This document shows positions 51,345-60,069 of a stretch of 64,000 bases of DNA, one piece after another. Made by a program: the position numbers and the translations under genes. This DNA is from Pseudomonadota bacterium (GTDB lineage: Bacteria > Pseudomonadota > Gammaproteobacteria > Steroidobacterales > Steroidobacteraceae), in contig JAFEDS010000038.1 in the NCBI GenBank assembly GCA_018241505.1, positions 62,001-126,000 of the forward strand. Reading direction: 5' to 3'. Positions within the stretch are counted from its first letter, which is position 1; each line of letters starts with the position of its first letter. The notes under the pieces are model-generated. The model made no database searches, was not told the DNA's origin, and saw only the letters and a program-made list of their open reading frames with translations.

Positions 51345-53273
51345 ATGCGCTGCCTGCTCGTGACTCCCCCCATGATTCAGCTCAATACGCCGTACCCCGC
51401 GACGGCGTATCTGACGGGGTTTCTGCGGCTGCATGCGCGCGAACTCAGGCTCGAGGTTGCCCAGGCGGATGCCTCGATTGCCTTGTTTTTGCGGCTTTTT
51501 TCCGCACCGTGGCTGGAACGGATGGCCGTTGAGCTGCGCCGGCGGGCGCGCAGCCTGGGCAAAAAGGCGCCCGTACCGGCCTCGATTGCCCATTTTCTCG
51601 ACCACGCCGAGCGCTATATCGACACGGTCGGGCCCACCGTCCGCTTCCTGCAACGGCGCAATTCCAGCCTCGCATTCCGCATTATCGGCCGGGCATTTCT
51701 GCCCGAGGGGCCTCGTTTCGCCCATTTGGCTGAAGAGCAGCTCATGGGTGCCTTTGGTGCGTTGGGCACGACTGAACAGGCGCGCTACCTGGCGAGCCTG
51801 TATGTCGATGATCTTGCCGATGTGTGGGGGATTGGCATCGATCCCCGCTTCGAGTTGGCGCGCTATGGCGAGCGCCTGGCGGCGAGTGCGGCCTCTTTTG
51901 ATCCTCTGGATGAGGCACTGACGGGTGCGCCGACCATCGTCGATACAGTACTCGACGATATCACCCGTGAGTTGATGGCCACTCACCAACCTGACGTCGT
52001 GGCCGTAACCGCGCCGTTTCCCGGCAACGTGTATGGCGCGTTCCGTATGGCTCGCGCCATTCGTGAGGTTGCGCCCGACAGTAAACTGATTCTGGGCGGT
52101 GGTTGGGTCAACACCGAGCTGCGCTCGTTGCGCGATCCGCGTGTGTTTGATTACTTCGATTACGTCACTCTGGACGATGGTGAGCGGCCGCTGCTGAATC
52201 TTCTGGCGCGCCTGAGTGGCCGCCAGGCATCGCTCGTGCGTACCTACGTTCGCAAGGGCGGCGACGTGGTCCTCGAGAACGACCCTCGCGAGCACGACAT
52301 CCCACAGCGCGACACCGGTATTCCGACATATGACGGGTTGCCGCTCGATGAGTATGTATCGCTGCTGGAAATGCTGAATCCGATGCATCGCTTCTGGTCG
52401 GATGGCCGGTGGAACAAGATCACGCTGGCACACGGTTGTTATTGGAAGAAGTGTTCGTTCTGCGATGTGTCGCTGGACTACATCGGGCGTTACGACAAGC
52501 CGAGTACGGACCTCGTCCTGGAGCGCATCCGCTCGCTGATGGATGAGACCGGCGAAACCGGGTTTCACCTGGTTGACGAGGCGGCGCCGCCGGCAGGCTT
52601 GCGTTCGCTCGCGAAGCGGCTCATCGCCGAGAAGCTCAGCATCACCTGGTGGGGCAACATCCGGTTCGAGAAGACGTTCACGCCGGAGCTGTGCCGGTTG
52701 CTGGCGCAATCGGGCTGTGTGGCGGTCAGTGGCGGTCTCGAGGTGGCGTCCGATCGATTGTTGGAGCTGATGAAGAAGGGCGTCACTGTAGAGCAGGTTG
52801 CTCGCGTGACCCGTGCGTTCACCGATGCCGGAGTCATGGTGCACGCCTACCTGATGTATGGCTTTCCAACCGAAACCGCGCAGGATACGGTTGATGCGCT
52901 CGAACGCGTTCGTCAGCTCTTCGCGGCCGGCTGTATTCAGTCAGCCTATTGGCATCGGTTTTCCGCAACCGCCCATTCTCCAATCGGGCTCAATCCCCGC
53001 GAGTATGGAATCCGCTTGCGTCCGCCGCAGGACATCCAATTTGCGCACAATGACGTGGCATTCGAGGACCCCGTCGGTACCGACCATGACTACCTGGGCG
53101 GCGGCCTGCGCAAGGCCATCTACAACTATATGCATGGTGTTGGGCTCGATGCTGACGTGCGTGAGTGGTTTCAACCTCCTACAAAAGGCGCAAAGCGCGG
53201 GCGACATCGCTCATCGCCTCACGTGCCCATGACGACGGTGCCGCCGGACCTGATTGAACGGTTTCTGTGCTGA
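51345..53273 (+). CDS. B12-binding radical SAM protein with CX4CX2C cluster motif
   Basis: The 642-aa product opens with [20 protein letters not shown], the start of a cobalamin-binding Rossmann domain. B12-domain features recur near residues 210-260 ([37 protein letters not shown]). The radical SAM core begins near residue 350 with [20 protein letters not shown]: the three cysteines (365, 370, 373) are spaced CX4CX2C instead of the usual CX3CX2[21 protein letters not shown] is the later barrel signature. The product probably methylates or rearranges an unactivated carbon; substrate unknown. It overlaps the RluE gene by seven bases. Confidence 0.85.
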   Translation: MRCLLVTPPMIQLNTPYPATAYLTGFLRLHARELRLEVAQADASIALFLRLFSAPWLERMAVELRRRARSLGKKAPVPASIAHFLDHAERYIDTVGPTVRFLQRRNSSLAFRIIGRAFLPEGPRFAHLAEEQLMGAFGALGTTEQARYLASLYVDDLADVWGIGIDPRFELARYGERLAASAASFDPLDEALTGAPTIVDTVLDDITRELMATHQPDVVAVTAPFPGNVYGAFRMARAIREVAPDSKLILGGGWVNTELRSLRDPRVFDYFDYVTLDDGERPLLNLLARLSGRQASLVRTYVRKGGDVVLENDPREHDIPQRDTGIPTYDGLPLDEYVSLLEMLNPMHRFWSDGRWNKITLAHGCYWKKCSFCDVSLDYIGRYDKPSTDLVLERIRSLMDETGETGFHLVDEAAPPAGLRSLAKRLIAEKLSITWWGNIRFEKTFTPELCRLLAQSGCVAVSGGLEVASDRLLELMKKGVTVEQVARVTRAFTDAGVMVHAYLMYGFPTETAQDTVDALERVRQLFAAGCIQSAYWHRFSATAHSPIGLNPREYGIRLRPPQDIQFAHNDVAFEDPVGTDHDYLGGGLRKAIYNYMHGVGLDADVREWFQPPTKGAKRGRHRSSPHVPMTTVPPDLIERFLC

Positions 53274-53827
53274 TTGCTTTCAATAAACCTTACGGTGTGA
53301 TCTGCAAGTTTCGCCCGGAGCCCGGCCGGCCCACGCTCGCCGACTACATCAAATTACCGGATGTCTATCCGGCGGGCCGCCTCGATACCGACAGTGAAGG
53401 GTTATTGCTGTTGACCGATGTCGGCACGCTCCAGGCGCGCATCTCGAGTCCACGCCACAAGCTGGCAAAGATCTATTGGGCCCAGGTGGAAGGCACGCCA
53501 ACCGAGGCCGCGCTGGCCTCGCTGCGTGCCGGCGTCGACCTGGGTGACTTCAAAACACAACCAGCCGGCGCCCGCTCTATCGGCGAGCCGGAAAACCTGT
53601 GGCCCCGCGATCCCCCCATTCGTTATCGCGCCCGGATTCCAACGGCGTGGCTGGAAATCACGCTGCGCGAGGGCAAGAACCGGCAGGTGCGCCGGATGAC
53701 GGCGCGGGTTGGATTTCCCACGCTGCGGTTGGTTCGGGCGGGGATCGGTCGCGTCGGTGTTGCAGGGCTCGCGCCGGGCGAATGGCGCGAGATCGATGCG
53801 AAGTCACCCTGGGGTCCGATAGGTTAG
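53267..53827 (+). CDS. rluE: 23S rRNA pseudouridine synthase, RluE-like
   Basis: The start is GTG 53267, inside the radical SAM gene's end; 186 aa. The protein starts [15 protein letters not shown], has the catalytic block [16 protein letters not shown] (Asp in GRLD) and ends with the [20 protein letters not shown] element shared by RluB/E/F and RsuA. There is no S4 domain, which fits RluE, the enzyme for U2457 of 23S rRNA in E. coli. The coupling to the radical SAM gene is unusual. Four-base tail overlap with the GFA gene. Confidence 0.92.
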   Translation: MLIAFNKPYGVICKFRPEPGRPTLADYIKLPDVYPAGRLDTDSEGLLLLTDVGTLQARISSPRHKLAKIYWAQVEGTPTEAALASLRAGVDLGDFKTQPAGARSIGEPENLWPRDPPIRYRARIPTAWLEITLREGKNRQVRRMTARVGFPTLRLVRAGIGRVGVAGLAPGEWREIDAKSPWGPIG

Positions 53828-54222
53828 AACCACATATCCTTCACGCAGCGTCCATCCTGCGGGAAGTCTTCGAACGTATCCAACCCGTCAAAATGGTCGA
53901 TCAACAGATGCGCTACTGTTTCCGGCTCGGCGAGACGTACGTTCACTGCAATGCGCCTGCGGCCGTCTGATTCGAGGCGCAGCCCGCGCCAACAGACAAC
54001 GCACCCACATGTCGGGCAGAAATGGATTTCAAGCGAGGGCACTTTGCCTGAGCGTGTGTAAACGGAAGACGTCCCCGTGACCTTGATGCGCTCGTTCTCG
54101 TAGTCATAGGCCCACAACGCGCCGTAGCGGCGGCATAGGGTGCAGTTGCAGGCGGTAATTGACCCCGGGTCGCCTTCCAGTGTCCAATTCAAAGCGCCGC
54201 AGTGGCAGGTTCCAGTCAGCAT
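53824..54222 (-). CDS. GFA-family zinc-binding protein (2 of 4)
   Basis: The 132-aa product has [15 protein letters not shown] at the start, [16 protein letters not shown] near residue 27 and [13 protein letters not shown] near 70. All zinc-binding Cys positions of the GFA/CENP-V fold are kept. It is divergent from the kinase gene, which starts 145 bases away. The four GFA proteins in this window are clearly different from one another. No activity can be assigned. Confidence 0.9.
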   Translation of the reverse strand: MLTGTCHCGALNWTLEGDPGSITACNCTLCRRYGALWAYDYENERIKVTGTSSVYTRSGKVPSLEIHFCPTCGCVVCWRGLRLESDGRRRIAVNVRLAEPETVAHLLIDHFDGLDTFEDFPQDGRCVKDMWF

Positions 54223-54367
54223 TGCGCCGGCACTCCTGTGTGTATTTGGAATCAGTCTAACTGCTACAACAAAATCACGCTCGATCTTCGTTCCCCACTG
54301 TCCTGATGCCCCGCCTCCTGACGTCTGGAGTCGTACCGAAGCTGTGCCTTTTCGGCTGAGACTTCAC

Positions 54368-57109
54368 ATGATCGATCCCAAACAGTGGCCCGAGCTCTCG
54401 CGACTCCTGGACGAGGCCCTGGAGCTTGCGCCCGCGGAGCGCGATCGCTGGCTGGCTTCACTTGCGCCGGCGGATCTCGTTCATCGGGAGGAGTTGCGGT
54501 CACTGTTGCGTCACGATGACGCTGCGGAGACCAGCGATTTCCTCAGTATCCTACCCGGCGTGCAGACGGCGGCGGCACGCGCTCGGGCGGCCATTGGCGT
54601 GTTTCCCATCAGTCCAGGTTCCACCGTGGGACCGTATCGCATTGAAAGGGAGATTGGCAGCGGCGGAATGGGAGTAGTCTGGCTGGCTCGCCGCAGCGAT
54701 GGTGTCATCAAACGGCCTGTCGCACTCAAGTTGCCGCACGCTGAAACCTTTGGACGCCAGCTCGCCGAACGCTTCGAGTCGGAACGGGATATTCTGGCGG
54801 AGCTGGTTCATCCCAACATCGCGCGGCTATATGATGCCGGCTTCTGCGCGAACGGCCAGCCCTACCTGGCGCTCGAGTACGTAGCCGGCTCACCCATCAC
54901 CGCCTACTGCGATGAGCACAGCCTGGATATGCGCCAGCGCCTGCAGCTCTTTCAACAGGTGCTGCGTGCGATCCAGTATGCCCACGGCAATCTCATCATC
55001 CACCGCGACCTGAAACCGAAGAATGTGATTGTCGGCGCGGGCCGGCGCGCCGTGCTGCTGGATTTCGGCATCGCCAAGCTGATTTCGGCCGACGTCCCTG
55101 GCGAGAGCGCGGCTGGCAAGGCGCACGAGCATCCCTTTGCACTGACACCGGAGTATGCCTCGCCTGAACAGATTGCCGGCGAGGCGATCACAACCGCCTC
55201 CGACATCTACTCACTCGGAGTCTTGTTGTACGAGCTGCTGACCGGTGAGTGCCCCTACAATCTGGGGGCGAGCAGTCGCGAAGCCCTCGAGCAGGCCATC
55301 CGCACGCTCGCTCCGGTCAGTCCCAGCCGCGCACTGAAGGAGTCCGCGGCCCGGGTGCGCGGCTCGAATGTGAAGAACCTGTCCAGGGCGCTGCGTGGCG
55401 ATCTGGACGCCATCATTCTCAAGGCCCTGAAGAAGGCTCCCTGCGACCGTTACAGGACCGCTGATGCCTTTTCGGAAGATATCGAGCGCTATCTTGCTGG
55501 TGAACCCGTTGCGGCACGCTCTGGCGGCGGTTGGTACCGCACGAGCAAGTTCATCGTTCGCCACAACATTTCCGTAGCGGTGGGCGCTGTTGCGCTGGTG
55601 GCTGTAGTTACCACGGCCGCCGTGACGCTGTTGCAAAGTCACTCCGTGGCAGCCCATGCGCGAGCCGCCGCCGCCGAACGGGACCGGGCGCTCGCCATGT
55701 CCTCGCGCAACGCCGCGGTGGGAGAGTTTGTCCACATGTTCATTACGGAAGCGGCGCGGTCCAACACGCCGGTCGCGCCCGGTGACCTGGTGGCCCGGAC
55801 GGAGACCATTGTCAACAAGGAATTTCAGGACAGTCCGGACGATCGTGCCGCCGTGCTCGATGTTCTCAGCGGCTACTACGACTCCAAGGAAGAATACGAA
55901 CACGCCGAGAGTCTGTTGCAACAGGCGCTCGACATCACCCGCCACTCCGGCGATGCCGATCTGCGGCGCAAGCTCGCCTGCAACCACGCGGCCAGCATGG
56001 CCAAGATCGGCAAGACGACCGAAGCTGTCCGCATCCTCAACGCGGCGCTGCAGGACCCGCAAATCTCATTGCAACAGTCGGCGAGCTGCATGATCAGCCT
56101 GTCGCGGATTGCGCAGGCGGCCGGAGACGGTCCGACTGCGCTGCAGTATGCCGGGCTCGCCCTGCAACGGCTGCGTCAGTCTGAGCCGCATCCGCCGCAG
56201 GCATTGGAAGGCGAATTCCTGGCGGATCTGGGCGCTTCCTACTATCTGACCGGCCGCAATGACCTGGCCGCACAGCAGTTCTCGCAGGCCATCGCCGCCA
56301 TGACGCGAGCGGGGCTCGACAAGAGTCTGGATGCGCTGGCGATGCGGAACAATTGGGCCATGGTCAGTGACGGTGCGGGCACGCCGCGAGTGGCCCTGGA
56401 ATTGTTGGAGCAGGTGTTGCAGCTCGAAGCACTGAGTGAGCCCGGCACGTCGCCGGAGCCGGCTTTCCTGCACAACCGCGCGTTGAACCTGGAATACCTC
56501 GGGCGCTTTCGCGAAGCACACGAGTCCTACCTGCGCTGTGTGTCGGAGTCGCGGCGTACGGGAGCCCATGGCACCACCACACTGTGTTTTGTCGGGCTCG
56601 CATCCGTTGCACTCGAGCTTGGGGATACCCAGGCCGCGGGCGGTTACCTCGCCGATGCCGCCACCAACATGAGCGCCGAGGTCACCCCGAATCCCCGCGA
56701 CCTCATGCGGCTGCAGATCATCAGGGGGGAATTTGCCCTCAGGCAGGGACGACTTGCCGCCGCGCGTAGCGACCTGGATGCCGCGATTGTCTCGGGTACG
56801 AACGTCTACTGGAAGGCACGGGCGTTGCTCATCCGGTCGGAAACCAACCTGACGGATAACCGATTGGACGCGGCTGCGGCAGACGCACGGCTGGCGCTGT
56901 CGCTGGCACAATCCGCGCAGGGCAGTACGCCTTACTCAAACCGGACCGGCCTGGCCTGGCTGATGCTCGGTCGCGTGCTGGCCAAGCGCGGTGATAACGA
57001 CGGTGCCCGAGCCGCGTTCCTGTCGGCTGCCCACAATCTTTCGAATACGGTCGATGCCGACCATCCGCAGCTCGTGCTCGCCCGCCGCTTGTCGACCCTG
57101 TGGCAGTGA
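54368..57109 (+). CDS. Membrane Ser/Thr protein kinase with TPR-like C-terminal domain
   Basis: I chose ATG 54368 (MIDPKQWPELSRLLDEALEL), the usual start of this class; the open frame upstream is non-coding-like. The product is 913 aa. The N-terminal 80 residues form a helical domain. The kinase domain has the P-loop IGSGGMGVVW (about 96-105), Lys121, the HRDLKPKN loop with Asp214 and DFG with Asp232, then TPEYASPEQ. A membrane helix (about 400-420) follows, then some 480 periplasmic residues with TPR-like helices (ALQYAGLALQRLRQ; NDLAAQQFSQAIAAMTRAGL). Such kinases are normally encoded next to TIGR02999-like ECF sigma genes; here the only such sigma is at 32925. Confidence 0.92.
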   Translation: MIDPKQWPELSRLLDEALELAPAERDRWLASLAPADLVHREELRSLLRHDDAAETSDFLSILPGVQTAAARARAAIGVFPISPGSTVGPYRIEREIGSGGMGVVWLARRSDGVIKRPVALKLPHAETFGRQLAERFESERDILAELVHPNIARLYDAGFCANGQPYLALEYVAGSPITAYCDEHSLDMRQRLQLFQQVLRAIQYAHGNLIIHRDLKPKNVIVGAGRRAVLLDFGIAKLISADVPGESAAGKAHEHPFALTPEYASPEQIAGEAITTASDIYSLGVLLYELLTGECPYNLGASSREALEQAIRTLAPVSPSRALKESAARVRGSNVKNLSRALRGDLDAIILKALKKAPCDRYRTADAFSEDIERYLAGEPVAARSGGGWYRTSKFIVRHNISVAVGAVALVAVVTTAAVTLLQSHSVAAHARAAAAERDRALAMSSRNAAVGEFVHMFITEAARSNTPVAPGDLVARTETIVNKEFQDSPDDRAAVLDVLSGYYDSKEEYEHAESLLQQALDITRHSGDADLRRKLACNHAASMAKIGKTTEAVRILNAALQDPQISLQQSASCMISLSRIAQAAGDGPTALQYAGLALQRLRQSEPHPPQALEGEFLADLGASYYLTGRNDLAAQQFSQAIAAMTRAGLDKSLDALAMRNNWAMVSDGAGTPRVALELLEQVLQLEALSEPGTSPEPAFLHNRALNLEYLGRFREAHESYLRCVSESRRTGAHGTTTLCFVGLASVALELGDTQAAGGYLADAATNMSAEVTPNPRDLMRLQIIRGEFALRQGRLAAARSDLDAAIVSGTNVYWKARALLIRSETNLTDNRLDAAAADARLALSLAQSAQGSTPYSNRTGLAWLMLGRVLAKRGDNDGARAAFLSAAHNLSNTVDADHPQLVLARRLSTLWQ

Positions 57110-57376
57110 TCGACCGCGTTCCAGGGTTGCGCGTGACTTTTGTCACCAGCCCGGCAAGCCGCACGCGCGTATGTTCCACCCATGGACACCAACAAACGCA
57201 AAGCGGCTCCCCGTCGCGCCCACTGTAAGCTCTCACGACGCTGTTGGTATGGATCGATGCTCCGTTCCCTGGCGCCCTGCGTACAGGCAAGCAATCGGGG
57301 CCAGAGGCGCACCCCACATTGACCGGGCCGCCGGGTAGGCTACGATGGCTCCCTGCTGAGTATCGCAAGAGCAGGT

Positions 57377-58156
57377 ATGGCTGGCATCGTTCGAGTCAAT
57401 GGGGTCCAGATCAGTCTGGACGATCACGGCAGTGGGATTCCCATTCTCTTGCTGCACGGTTTCCCGGCGACCCGGTTCCTCTGGTCGCGAGTGGCCCCGC
57501 CGCTCGTGGAAGCGGGGTATCGAGTCATTGTTCCGGATCTGGTCGGTTATGGCGATTCCGAAGCGCCGGCGGGTGTGCGTATCGACATGGCCAGCCAGGC
57601 CATCTGGATGCTGGCACTGCTCGATGAACTGTCGCTCTCGCGTGTCATAGTTGTAGCTCACGATGTGGGCACTGCCGCCGCTCAGTTGTTGGTCGCAGGA
57701 AGTCCAGAGCGAGTGCGCGGACTGGCGTTGTTGGACGGCGTCTATGCGGATGATTGGGCAATGGAGGCGATCTCGAGCATTCAGGCGTGGGACCCCGCAA
57801 ACGCCCGCCGGCTCTTCGCAGTCCTCAAACGGCGCCTCGCCAAGAGCGACGCACTTCTCGAGATGTTGACTGCCTACGAGGGCGAAGCCGGCGGATTGCG
57901 TTTGATTCGCGCAGCCAGGGACCTGGACCCACGGCAGACGCTGGGCACTCTGGATCGGCTGCGGGCGGCGGGTGTTCCGACAGCCGTTCTGTGGGGAGAG
58001 CGGGATGAGTATCTGTCAATCGAACGCGTCGGAAAGCGGCTTGCGCAGGCGCTGTCAGTACCGCTGGTGAAATTGCCGGGCGCGCATTTCACTCCGCTCG
58101 ATTGCCCGGCAGAAGTGGTGGCGGCGTTGCGGGAGTTTCTCCGAACCTTTCGCTAG
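57377..58156 (+). CDS. Alpha/beta hydrolase with Asp nucleophile (dehalogenase/epoxide-hydrolase type)
   Basis: The 259-aa product opens MAGIVRVNGVQISLDDHGSG. The oxyanion motif is LLLHGFPATRFLW. The nucleophile elbow reads VVAHDVGTAAAQLL: Asp instead of Ser, as in haloalkane dehalogenases, fluoroacetate dehalogenases and epoxide hydrolases. The acid is in LWGERDEYLS and the base His in LPGAHFTPLDCP. Esterase activity is therefore unlikely and hydrolysis of a C-halogen bond or epoxide more so. No cap-domain class can be assigned with confidence. It is 114 bases from the convergent DUF4349 gene, and the 267 bases before it hold nothing I recognise. Confidence 0.85.
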   Translation: MAGIVRVNGVQISLDDHGSGIPILLLHGFPATRFLWSRVAPPLVEAGYRVIVPDLVGYGDSEAPAGVRIDMASQAIWMLALLDELSLSRVIVVAHDVGTAAAQLLVAGSPERVRGLALLDGVYADDWAMEAISSIQAWDPANARRLFAVLKRRLAKSDALLEMLTAYEGEAGGLRLIRAARDLDPRQTLGTLDRLRAAGVPTAVLWGERDEYLSIERVGKRLAQALSVPLVKLPGAHFTPLDCPAEVVAALREFLRTFR

Positions 58157-58269
58157 GCTTTCGTGGCACGCCTTCTGAATGAATCTCAACGACCACCACG
58201 CGACGCCGTTGGGTCGGGCGTTTCTTGGGGGCGGATTCCTACTCGGTTGGAAACGGCGGTGGGCTCCGG

Positions 58270-59136
58270 TCAGGATCTCGGGTTTGGCGGCCCATGCTCA
58301 CGATTCGCGAGCCAGCGTGTGATCCATCTCCAGAAGAGTCTCAGCAGCACGAGTCCCGGAACGATGATGATGAGCCACGGTATGAGGGCCGCCGTGAAGC
58401 GAATCACTTGCGCAACAGCGTCCCTGAACTCGCTGCCGAAAGAGCGGACCGCGTCCTGGATGGGTGTCTGCTGCTCAGCGAACGCCCATCCCGGAGGGGA
58501 GAAGTTGATGGTTAGCAACTCGGTGTCGACCCGCCGCTGCAAGTTCGCTCTTTGTGTGTTTAGTGAGTCGAGTTGTGTCTGGGCCGATGAGATTTCCTTG
58601 GACAGGTTGATGACCTGATCGACTGTGAGATCCTTGCGTTTCAGGAACTCGCTCAACCGATCTCGATGGGTTGACAACAAGGAGATCTCGCGCTCGGCAT
58701 CAGAGATCGGTACCGCAAGGTCTTCAGCGTGTGTGCCCCGGGATGTAATCCGGCCTCCCTGGGCCGCGACCGCAATCAACGCTTCCACGGCTTTCGAAGC
58801 CAATCGCATGCGAATGGTTCCGCCGGGGATATCGAGATCCGTACGCAAGTTGACATCGAGCACATTACAGGCGAAATCCTCGTGCGATCCGCAGGCGCTG
58901 CGCACGTCCTTCATTCGCGCCGCGAGATTGTCCTTGCCGATTTCAATCGATACCGTGTGTTCATATGCCAGCGAGCTTCCTGCACGCCTCGTGGTCTCGC
59001 CGGCCGCTGCGACTTTGACCTCCGCTGTGTACGCCGTGGGCGCCCCGGCGTTGATCTCCTTGCGGCTACAGCCGATGAGAGCGAGAACAGCCAGAAAGCT
59101 GAACCAAAGATACTTGGGACGTTGTCCGGTTCGCAC
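58270..59136 (-). CDS. DUF4349 lipoprotein
   Basis: The 288-aa product has a lipobox (LALIGCS) near residue 20. The DUF4349 body has YEHTVSIEIGKDNLAARMKD and ITSRGTHAEDLAVPISDAER. A coiled coil of about 50 residues (LSEFLKRKDLTVDQVINLSK, QLDSLNTQRANLQRRVDTEL) follows, and a C-terminal membrane helix (AALIPWLIIIVPGLVLLRLF). The coil and helix make an inner-membrane anchored protein with a periplasmic body. The family is common but has no known function. Confidence 0.88.
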   Translation of the reverse strand: MRTGQRPKYLWFSFLAVLALIGCSRKEINAGAPTAYTAEVKVAAAGETTRRAGSSLAYEHTVSIEIGKDNLAARMKDVRSACGSHEDFACNVLDVNLRTDLDIPGGTIRMRLASKAVEALIAVAAQGGRITSRGTHAEDLAVPISDAEREISLLSTHRDRLSEFLKRKDLTVDQVINLSKEISSAQTQLDSLNTQRANLQRRVDTELLTINFSPPGWAFAEQQTPIQDAVRSFGSEFRDAVAQVIRFTAALIPWLIIIVPGLVLLRLFWRWITRWLANREHGPPNPRS

Positions 59137-59190
59137 GAGTGGCCCGTCGCGTCCTGGGAGACCTGTTGAGTTGCCGAATATAGCGTAGCA

Positions 59191-59541
59191 GTGAGGTTTG
59201 ATGCAAATGCATGTTGGTTGTCATTCACCAACATCGAAACTGAACGAGTGCGCCGCCTGATTTCGTCCAATGATTGCGAATCGGGGCAGGCCGGTCGGCC
59301 GCCCGACGGCGATCAGAACGATATCAACAAGGACTGGACTGACATCCGTTCGGACGCCAACAACATTCGGACGGGTAGCCGGGACTTGCGTACAGCCAAA
59401 CCGGGCGCGCCGCAGCGGCTGGCGCAGAACGATGTCCACGGCAAGGAACTCCGTGCAGGCTATTTTTTGGGTGTCGGGGGGTGGGGCACGTCTTGGAGAG
59501 GGGTTATCATCTCAGACGGTCACCAAAAGGAGAGTGCAAGC
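59191..59541 (+). pseudogene. Probable remnant of an Asp/Arg-rich heptad-repeat protein
   Basis: The open frame in front of the third GFA protein reads NDINKDWTDIRSDANNIRTG then SRDLRTA, a seven-residue repeat (D-I at every turn) known from small exported Asp/Arg-rich proteins. The rest of that family's text is absent, no signal peptide is seen, and the frame runs into GFA without a stop. I read it as a decayed fragment fused by chance rather than as part of the GFA protein, which has its own ribosome site at 59526. Confidence 0.4.
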
Positions 59542-60069
59542 ATGGCCGTAAGTGATGTCTTCCCGCTCGATGGCGGCTGCACTTGCCGCGTCGTGCGTTA
59601 TCGTCTGCTGAAGAAGCCGCTGTTTGTGCATTGCTGCCATTGCCGATGGTGCCAGCGGGAAACCGGCGCGTCCTTTGCGCTAAACGCCCTGATCGAGGCA
59701 GACCAGGTAGTGCATCTGGCTGCGGAGCCGGAAATAGTCCATACACCCTCCAACAGCGGGCAGGGCCAGAAGATCGCCCGTTGTCCGAAGTGCCGTGTGG
59801 CCGTATGGAGCAACTACATGGGGGCCGGGCCCGTTTTCAGGTTTGTTCGAGTAGGTACGCTCGACGCTCCGGATCACCTGCCTCCCGACATACACATCTT
59901 TACGTCTTCAAAGCAGCCGTGGGTTCAACTACCGGCGAGCGTTCCCGCCGTACCGGAGTACTACGATAGAAAAGTCTATTGGCCCCCCGAGAGTCTCGAG
60001 CGGCGGCGGGCCGTGTTGCCCCAGATCGAGGCTTACCTCGCGTCACAGCGATCAGGCAGTTCCGTGTGA
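59542..60069 (+). CDS. GFA-family zinc-binding protein (3 of 4)
   Basis: ATG 59542 was chosen for the AAAGGAGAG nine bases upstream and because the product then opens MAVSDVFPLDGGCTCRVVRY; 175 aa. Zinc-site text: GGCTCRVVRY, CCHCRWCQRETGASFALNAL and RCPKCRVAVWSNYMG. An extra C-terminal 50 residues (SKQPWVQLPASVPAVPEYYD) makes it longer than its three paralogues and typical of a GFA subgroup with that extension. Its last 18 bases are antisense to the FAD oxidase gene. Confidence 0.88.
   Translation: MAVSDVFPLDGGCTCRVVRYRLLKKPLFVHCCHCRWCQRETGASFALNALIEADQVVHLAAEPEIVHTPSNSGQGQKIARCPKCRVAVWSNYMGAGPVFRFVRVGTLDAPDHLPPDIHIFTSSKQPWVQLPASVPAVPEYYDRKVYWPPESLERRRAVLPQIEAYLASQRSGSSV

Noticed and set aside
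51297-52844. Minus-strand frame of 515 codons under the radical SAM gene
   Set aside because: The plus strand has the B12 and Cys motifs; the antisense text shows no domain and high Arg/Gln.
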